A DNA stretch of 64,000 nt from Calophaca sinica (Eukaryota > Streptophyta > Magnoliopsida > Fabales > Fabaceae): contig CM073733.1 of the NCBI GenBank assembly GCA_037113605.1, forward strand, positions 34,005,501-34,069,500, given 5' to 3'. A program made the position numbers and the translations under genes. The notes beneath the pieces are model-generated. The model was not told where the DNA came from, ran no database searches, and saw nothing but the letters and a program-made list of their open reading frames with translations. How positions within the stretch are numbered: the first letter of the stretch is position 1; each line of letters begins with the position of its first letter. Shown here piece after piece: positions 57,053-64,000 of this stretch.

Positions 57053-59579
57053 ATGGCGAAGCGCTTGATTCCACTGTTCAATAGGGTTTTGGTGGAGAAA
57101 ATCGTTCCTCCATCAAAAACCAACGCTGGCATTTTGTTACCCGAGAAATCTACCAAGGTTTGTTCTCCTCCTAATCCCTTCATACCCATTTCATTTCCTA
57201 CTTCTTGTGGAGTAACTGTCTTAGTGAATTTCCAGTAGCTATTAAATTTGTGTGTAGTATAATAGTCAAATGAGAAAAGAAAAAAAAATATGCGATTTTG
57301 CATCTCCCTGTGAGGTAGAACAAATTAAGGGTTGTTTGATTTGGTAAATTTTCCCAGCAAAGCTGATTTTGTATTCAGTTCTACTTGTTTCAGAATTCTG
57401 CTCTAAAATGTTTAAAATTTGAATTGTTTCGGTTCAAAGTTTTTTTTTTCACGTTTATGATTCATTTTTTTAGACTAATTGGAGATAATTTATCGCTACA
57501 ATCATACATCTTTGTGTTACATTCGTGCTTTTTTGAAGTACATTTGCTGATCTGTTAATTAATTACTCATTTTGCTTTAGCTGAATTCTGGAAAAGTTGT
57601 TGCTGTTGGCCCTGGCCTTCATGGTAAGGATGGGAAACTCCTTCCTGTGGCTCTAAAGGAAGGTGACACTGTTCTTTTGCCTGAATACGGGGGAACTGAG
57701 GTCAAGCTTGATAACAAAGAGTATGTATATATTTTTTTCTCAATGATATATTTCATTTATTAATTGTTGTTTTTTTACATTCACGCAATCCTTGAACTTA
57801 ATCATTCTTAATGTCTCTTCTTCATGTTTGATGTGATGGACGCATTTTTTTTTTTTTTTTGTCTTAGCTTATTGGCACTGTAATTTGTTTGTCGAAACCT
57901 CAAATGTTGCATGAAAAGGTCATAATTATCCATTTGTAGTAAAGATCCTAAAGCTGAATATGAAATGAAAGTTCAATTTGACCAGAATCAGTCAAGGATC
58001 TATATTTTGCAATGAAACTGTTTCTTCTGATGACAGAAATTCAACTTTGATAGTTTTACTTTTACCTGCATGATGCATAGAGGATTTATTTTCTTGCTAT
58101 AAAGTTGATCCCTTCATGTCTAAATGCTATTGAAGGCTGACTTCTTTGTGGATCATTGAAACAAAGAAATCAGAATTTTCTTTGTCATGCCTTATATTGC
58201 ATGACTTCATGTCTATATGCAAGGAAATGTTATGCCTGATATTGCATATCATTCTTTGGAATTTTCTTTTGTTTGACCGTTAACATAATGTTTTTTTATT
58301 TTCTTTCTGATTTACTGTATACATTTGCCTTCTGTTGTTTCTTATGTCTATGCCTAGATACAGAGCTTCAAGTCTGAAGCTGAGGGCAAACTCTATTATA
58401 GTTCTTGTCCCAATGAGGGAAATATTTTGTATCATAAATTGTGTAGTTCATTCAATAAATTTTGTTGCTTTAGATGACCTGATTCTCACTTGCATATTGT
58501 TGAGGGATTAGCTTAACTTGATGCTCTGCATGTGTATAATTTGAATCAGACACGGTGCAAATTATATATTTTTATGTCTGGATAATAGTCAACATGGTCT
58601 GGTCTTCAAATGGTGCTGCTATACTTGATGTAGTACCCAATACCCACCTCCCTTAAAATGTCAGAAAACCCAATTTTATTTAGGAAGCAGTAATTTACTA
58701 TTAGGGCATCTCTATTTCCGTTTTGTCCATAACCCATGCCCGTTACGATCCAAAGTTAGTCTCGGGGGGGAAGGGTAGGGGGTGTCTTGATATTTTATCT
58801 ATTAACTGCCACTCTCAAATCCTTAAGGGTTTGTTTGTTTGGAGGGGAGGGGAGGGGAAGATTTATAACTAATAATTTATTAGCAATATGGATAAAAATG
58901 ATCTTTTAAAGCCCTCCAAAGTTCATTTTTTGAATTCCCCCAAATTAGGGGGTTTTAGTCCAACGGAGAAAAGTAAACCCCATGCAAGGCAGGGGGCTAT
59001 CCTCCCTTTCCCTTCAACCCCTCACCTCCCTTTCCCTCCCAACTACCAGACACAGTCTAAGGGTATGTTTGAACTTTGAATGGACGGTTTTGGAGGAAAA
59101 TGAAAGGGAATGCTTATTTTTCATTTCTAAATTAAGGAAACTATAAAATGTTTCTAAAGACGAATAAGGGGTGGTTGAAATGTTATATGATAATCTATCA
59201 TTTTATTCCTTCAGTTTGTTTAATATCTCAAATATATATCAACATATAAACTTGGAAAAAATAAGCCTTCCCCTCAAAAACCCTTCATCCAAACATAGTC
59301 TAAGGGATTTTATCAAGGTCTGGGGAACTTGCTAGTTCTGTAAATATTTCAGTGACATTGAATTGAAGGTTTTGACTGCATCCTCTCTTTGCCACTAAAT
59401 ATTTCAGTATACACGTGGAATGCTGTATAGTGGGCTATGTGAATGAATTATATGGGATGATTTAAGTAGTTTTGCAATAGCTGTTGTTTCTCATGTCTTG
59501 GCTAATTAAATCATAATGTTTTTTGTGTAGGTATTATCTGTATAGAGATGATGATATACTGGGAACACTGCATGATTGA
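57053..59579 (+). CDS. CPN10: Mitochondrial-type 10 kDa chaperonin (GroES homologue), 3 exons
   Basis: The exons are 57053-57157, 57581-57720 and 59531-59579, with GT..AG introns; the second intron splits a Glu codon (GA/G). The product is 97 residues, the normal size of plant mitochondrial Cpn10. It starts MAKRLIPLFNRVLVEKI, the usual N-terminus without a cleaved presequence. The GroES fold motifs follow: AGILLPEKSTK, then the mobile-loop-flanking GKVVAVGPG, GDTVLLPEYGGTEVKL, and the end DDDILGTLHD. It would cap Cpn60 rings and assist ATP-dependent folding in the mitochondrial matrix. No stop or frameshift occurs. The 5' region has a telo-box and TC-rich leader. Intron 2 is 1.8 kb and holds foldback elements; intron 1 is 423 bp. 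Confidence 0.95.
58826..59306. mobile_element. Two adjacent foldback (MITE-like) sequences in CPN10 intron 2
   Basis: The first spans about 58826-59060: it starts AAGGGTTTGTTTGTTTGGAG and GGGGAGGGG and ends CCCTCCCAACTACCAGACAC and AGTCTAAGG, an imperfect inverted pair. The second spans about 59060-59306: it starts AAGGGTATGTTTGAACTTTG and ends CCCTTCATCCAAACATAGTC. Neither has coding content. Boundaries are approximate. Confidence 0.5.
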
Positions 59580-60904
59580 TGTCAAAATCATTGGCGGATC
59601 AGTTGAGCCTTGCTGTAGCAATTTATATGCTAGGTGTTCTGCTACATTTGAGCAGTTTCTTTCTGTTCTGGCTTCCATGTATGATGTCTACAATCAAGAA
59701 TGTTATTTTGACTAAACACTTTTTAAATACTTTTGACTAACAATCAAGAATGTTATTTTTATGCAACAATTGGGTTTGAAGCTGTTTTGATGGCTACAAA
59801 ATATCTCATCACATTTTATAGTTCTGTTTTGTGGCTTAGTTAAAAGCATTCCGTTGGCTTAATTGTTTTGGATTTAGGTATTTTAAAGTTGAGTTGAGTT
59901 TGTCCGTAGAGGAAAAAATGGTAATTTGTGTCATTGATATGAAGAGAAGTGGCGGTGGAAGATAAGTTTCTAGGGTTTCTGAAAGTGTTTTGTTCACAGT
60001 CTTTTATTGGATGTACTTTTTTTTGGTCAAGAGATTGGATGTACTTTATTTCTTTGGCTTGGAAGCACATCCACTTCTTACTTTCAAACACGTAAATGTA
60101 GCCATGTTAATGAATGAAATGAAACTCATTTGACCAAAAAATACCTACCTTGTTGCTTCCTAGCATGCACCGGAATAACCATCTGTTAGGGTTTTGCCTC
60201 TCCAACTGTTTCGAGCTTACTTTCTTCCTTAGTGGAGGTCCTCCTCCTCATCTAGTGGGGTTTAGCACCCTATAGGGGTGCCTATTTCTTCCTCATTGTG
60301 ACAGTCTTGAGGAAACTTCCACTACCATGGTTCTCCCTGTCACATGGTTTCCTTGAGCTTCCACCTACAATATACCTGGAGCTCACCCCCTCCAACCAGA
60401 GCCACCAGACAAATCCCCCTTGTCAACACAACATTGCCTCATACTTCACAATCATCTACACCCTCACACGTGGCTGCCTCCAATCAACATTTACGACACC
60501 ATCCAAACCTTCCCATTGAAGTAGATTTGAATCGAGTAGACAAATACCCTATGGCCTAGTGGCTGGCAAATATATCTACAGTACTGGTCTTGTCCCAACA
60601 ATCTTTGAATTCTGGTTTTGTGAATTGCGCAACCCCATTTAGAAAACAACCAAATCCAACCCCCCACTTTGGAAGATTAACCCTGGGTTTTCAATTTTTC
60701 CCCTTCTTCTACCAACCTTCTTGCCCCAGCATTGGAGGTCGTAGGCAAGGCATGGTCATCTGTGATTCTAAGAAGTCACAAACCAAGCCTGGTGGAGAAG
60801 AAGATTAGAGGGGCAATTTGGTCAACCTGCAAGTTGTTTATTTTGGTAGCCCTAATGGGTCAGGCCCAATCTGATGATTGTACATTCTAGGTGTATGAAA
60901 AAGG
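59580..60904. other. CPN10 3' flank and unassigned sequence
   Basis: 59580 to about 60060 is the probable 3' UTR and flank. 60120-60900 is less AT-rich and has several short overlapping ORFs (for example 60590-60808) with no recognisable domain; it may be decayed element sequence. No gene is supported. Confidence 0.4.
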
Positions 60905-61232
60905 GGTAAAGTTGTGGGCTTTTATTTTCTCACCTCCCTTACTTAATTTTAACACCTCCCCATTTTTATAAAAAGTCAATTATACCCCTGTAAAATACAA
61001 AAATATCCCTCCTCCTTAATTTTTGCTCTTCCTCACCTCACCTCTTCCTCACCTCTTCCTCTCTCTCACGCTCCCTCTCCCACAATCTCTCCCACAATAT
61101 CTCTCTCCCAATCTCATCCTCTCTCTGTCAGTGTCTAATCTCAGGCGACGATGATGTCACCGCCACCGTTCACTGGTTTTTGAGGTGCGTCAACATTCTT
61201 TTTTTTTTCTTCAGCGATTTCCAGCATTCCAG

Positions 61233-61321
61233 AATCTTGTTTCCGGACGATTCCGTCAACAAGAATCCGGTAGTTAAAAATAACCGGATTCTTATTGACG
61301 GAATCGTCCGGAAACAAGATT
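61233..61321. repeat. 39-bp hairpin with 11-nt loop
   Basis: The arms 61233-61271 and 61283-61321 are reverse complements with one mismatch, each rich in TTTCCGGACGATTCCGTCAA. A second smaller hairpin (12-bp arms ACAACATCCGGA and TCCGGATGTTGT) lies at 61342-61397 and shares the CCGGATTCTTATT word. Confidence 0.9.
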
Positions 61322-61452
61322 TCAGACGTTACATTATTTTGACAACATCCGGATTCTTATTTCCTGTGACTTCTGGAAGTTAGTTTCCGGATGTTGTTCA
61401 GATTGGTATTTGATATACTTCTTGTTTGGTGCAGATTCCAGGCATCACAACC

Positions 61453-61800
61453 ATGAGTTCTGTTCTTGTTTTTGTGTTCTTCAATTGTCAAATTACAACA
61501 AGTGACAAATGCATCACATTTGAGGGCGATACCCGTAAATAGTTTAGGGCTTCGAAGGGCATTACACTTAATGCCTTAAAGAAACAAGTTAACGATGCGA
61601 TGGTTACATTCGGAGACACCATAAGGGTGTTTGATATTCATTACCGATACACTGTCTATTGGGGACACGGACGTGTTCAATATGATGTTCTGAAACTTCA
61701 ACATAACGGCGATGTCGAGACGATGTTCACAGTTTATGAGCAATATGCTAGCCTCGGGCCAATCGAGTTATACGCGGATCTAGTGAGAAGTAAGTCCTGA
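61453..61800 (+). pseudogene. N-terminal fragment of a Mutator-like transposase ORF
   Basis: The frame starts with the ATG at 61453 and is interrupted by a TAG at 61540. After that it reads GITLNALKKQVNDAM, YDVLKLQHNGDVETMF and TVYEQYASLGPIELYADLVR, ending in a stop near 61798. This looks like the region before the zinc-finger and catalytic domains in plant MuDR-type transposases, where an ETMF..Y.....PIELY-like block is common. No catalytic domain follows. The family call rests on this pattern and is moderate. Confidence 0.5.
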
Positions 61801-62099
61801 TCAGATTATCTCTCTCCTCAGGAAACCAAGATCTGTCGACGAAATCATCGCACTGTGTACTGACCCAGATTCGTCAACCATCACTATCTTGACACAACCT
61901 TGATGTTTTCTTGTATTTCTCAAGTGTTGGAGTTTCCTGTGTTTGTTATATTTCTCAAGTGCCAAGGTTTCCTGTGTTATTGTATTTCTCATGTTGCAAG
62001 TGCCTTATTTCAGTGAATTGAATAACATTTTAATTTATGTCAGCTAAAATATATATTTATATATAAATAACATGTTTGTTACAAACAAAACAAAATACA

Positions 62100-64000
62100 T
62101 CTGATGTTCATACAAATAAATAATGCGCTACATCTAATTGGAGGCCCCCTAGATCTCTTCCTCCGGACATAACATCGAGTGGGATGTGCTAGTCTCATAA
62201 GCTCCTGCATGAGCTCCCAACCCCCTGTGTTCGACTGTATCACCAGGCGTCCCGGTAACAATCTCTAGCCGATCTCATACGCCTTGGTCCATCTCGCATC
62301 CTACAACAATATATATTATTAGTTAATCAGTACTTTATAAAATATAACAAAATAAGAATAATAATTCCAACATACCTCTGCTGGAGCTGGCTCTGGTGCT
62401 GGAGGCGACGGTACATTTTGTGGGTAAATATACGGGTGCGAGATCCTATGGAACCACTCCATGTAACCTGGCTCCACGTCCTACGGCTGCGCGGCTCGCT
62501 GACCAGCCTTGATGACATGCTCGTCAAAATGAAGCCACATGTCGTCCATCTGCTGCGGACTGATCGACTATGATTTGATGCTACGAGGATCCTCGGGAAT
62601 GCGCTGCACATATCCAAATTGGCGCAGTACCCTGTCTGGCAGGTAGGGAAACATCAAAGGCCCAAACCGGATGAATCCTCTGAATAAGCATATATCCTGG
62701 AACTCGCGTGCCCTTCTGTGATCCGCATACGGGTCCCAGGTAATCTTCTCAGTAATCAGTCTGTCCAAAACATGCCTGTATGGCTCCACCAATCCTGCAC
62801 CCCTAATCAGCTTCCCACGACAGGCTCGGGGTCGTCGCTCCTAGTAGTCGGGCTCGAGCTCCCTGGTGTCGGATGCAACACCCTGGAAGTGCTCATATAT
62901 CCATGCCTATGTGATAAATGCCAAGTCAAATTCTTTTCATTTGTATGTTACATGCATATAAGTATTTTAAAACAACGATATTCGTACCTGTAATAGCGTC
63001 ATGTAAGAGGCCACCTACCTCATCTTATATCCACTGGCCTCCCAAAGCTGGTCGTACATGAATTCTAATGCCATTGATCCTCATGCATAAGTGTGAACAT
63101 TGCTCAGGTCCTTAAACATCCCAGGTATGCCACCCGTGTCAACGTCTAGTTCTTGTCGGCGAAGATAGTGCTGCCGACTAGGTGTAGCAGGAACGCCCTA
63201 GCTACCATATCCCACTGGCCGTCATCGCAACACCTAGGGTACACCACTCTCTGCAGCCAGTCGAGACGAGTTGTGGGTCCCCTGTTCTTGTCAACTTCAG
63301 CTCGTGCATCAGCCATGGAGACGCCTAACAGGTCGTGCAACCAAACAGCAGCTGTCTCCCTCCAGCACAGGCATGGTGAAGAACACCCCCGTGACTGGAA
63401 TATGGAGTGACGTCATCCAGGGTGACCGTCATCTCCTCGCTAGGTAGGTGGAAGCTAGAGGTATCTGGCTGCCAACGCTTCACAAACGCACATATCAGCC
63501 CCTTGTCAATTACCTTATAGTTGATGCTGCAAAGTTTCTTAAGCTCAGATTCCTCCAAGACAGCCATAATCTCTGCACGGGGCAATAAACTGACAACGCT
63601 TTTGCTGTGATTTACAACCTTCAGCTCACCGCGATCCTGGTACCAAAAAAATATAAGTCAATTGCATTAAAATATAAAATGAAAACAACATAATATAAAA
63701 ATTAAGTATTACTTACATCGCCGTGCCATAATCGTGTGTTAACATGGTCACCGTAGGTAACGAGGACTAATGTGTCCTCCGAGCCGCCAGGGAATGAATC
63801 TGCCTCATCAACGGCTGCCTCATCAACACATGCAGCCTCATCAACGACAGCCTCATCTACACGTGTTGCCTCATCAACGACAACCTCAACATCCTCATAG
63901 GCAGCCTCCACGTGCGGTGGCTCCTCACGGGCAGCCTCATCTACGTGTGCAGGCTCCTTGGGCACATCCTGCGGATGTTGACGTTGCTTCGTCCGGTTTT
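62100..64000 (-). pseudogene. MAIN-like plant mobile domain gene, N-terminus beyond the window
   Basis: Minus-strand exons, right to left: (edge)-63717, with acidic VDEA repeats and FPGGSEDTLVLVTYGDHV; 63636-62988, with FVKRWQPDTSSFHLPSEEMT, MTVTLDDV, LLGVSMADARAEVDKNRGP, VARAFLLHLVGSTIFADKN; 62906-62377, with AWIYEHFQGV, FQDICLFRGFIRFGPL and LPDRVLRQFGYVQ; then 62300 to about 62100 (GPPGRL-like LLPGRLVIQ). Introns 63637-63716, 62907-62987 and 62301-62376 have canonical ends. The motifs are those of MAIN/MAIL-type PMD proteins. Frameshifts after TLDDV and in later exons, and a stop in the last exon, suggest a decayed copy. Confidence 0.8.

Larger units (their letters stand above)
60905..64000. 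mobile_element. MULE-like region carrying a MAIN-type PMD gene (partial)
   Basis: A TIR-like stretch with ACCTCCC and ACACCTCCCC words begins near 60905. It is followed by a Mu N-terminal coding fragment (plus), two hairpins, and a MAIN-type PMD gene (minus) that runs off the right edge. PMD genes are known to be associated with Mutator-like elements in plants. The right TIR is outside the window, so the element call is an inference. Confidence 0.5.

Noticed and set aside
60590..60808. Plus-strand ORF of 72 codons as a gene
   Set aside because: No domain, neighbouring frames are equally open, and no promoter or splice context is visible.
1..64000. CRISPR arrays, operons, tRNA or rRNA genes
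   Set aside because: No spaced direct-repeat array or bacterial gene order exists, and no cloverleaf or rRNA segment was recognised by eye; a tRNA scan would settle the latter.

Overview
The window is repeat-rich plant nuclear DNA. It looks eudicot and probably legume, judged from AT-rich spacers, introns of about 80 bp with GT..AG ends, and the sequence of the one intact gene; the family-level call is inference. Only one host gene reads cleanly: a three-exon mitochondrial-type chaperonin 10 (CPN10) at 57053-59579. Almost everything else is transposable elements, many nested, decayed or rearranged.

Layout. 1-2800: minus-strand Ty1/copia remnant (integrase end, protease, gag, 5' LTR). About 3018-11212: 5'-truncated plus-strand Ty3/gypsy element of Tat type (element A). 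It has pol, then an antisense gene for a plant mobile domain (PMD) protein, then the 3' LTR. 12017-12920: a Pack-MULE with 9-bp target duplications carrying a TIM44-like gene fragment. 15180-15312: a small LTR (TRIM-like) remnant. 16055-28556: a second, complete but mutated Tat-type element (element B), in minus orientation, with both LTRs, a 5-bp target duplication (GGTAT) and the same antisense PMD gene. 28679-32303: 5'-truncated L1-type LINE. 33359-39790: two copies of a 2.85 kb LTR-like unit plus a fragment of a third. 39794-40121: CACTA transposase (DUF4218) fragment. 41077-41677: a complete TRIM. 44547-45034: foldback MULE-type MITE. 45155-53448: minus-strand Ty1/copia element (C) split by a plus-strand, 5'-truncated copia (D, 46766-50725). 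53579 to about 55735: non-autonomous Helitron. 57053-59579: CPN10, with foldback elements in its second intron. About 60905 to the window end: a MULE-like region with a Mu N-terminal fragment on plus and a MAIN-like PMD gene on minus.

The best candidate for an unusual system is the antisense PMD plus coiled-coil gene in both Tat-type elements. In each copy it starts with the same MSSASDS peptide, has a TATA-like box upstream, and has three short canonical introns in corresponding places. It therefore looks like a spliced gene with its own promoter, carried on the non-genomic strand of a retrotransposon. A third PMD gene, of MAIN type and also with short introns, lies in the MULE region at the right edge. 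Element B is also unusually rich, on one strand, in the hexamer TCGGCT.
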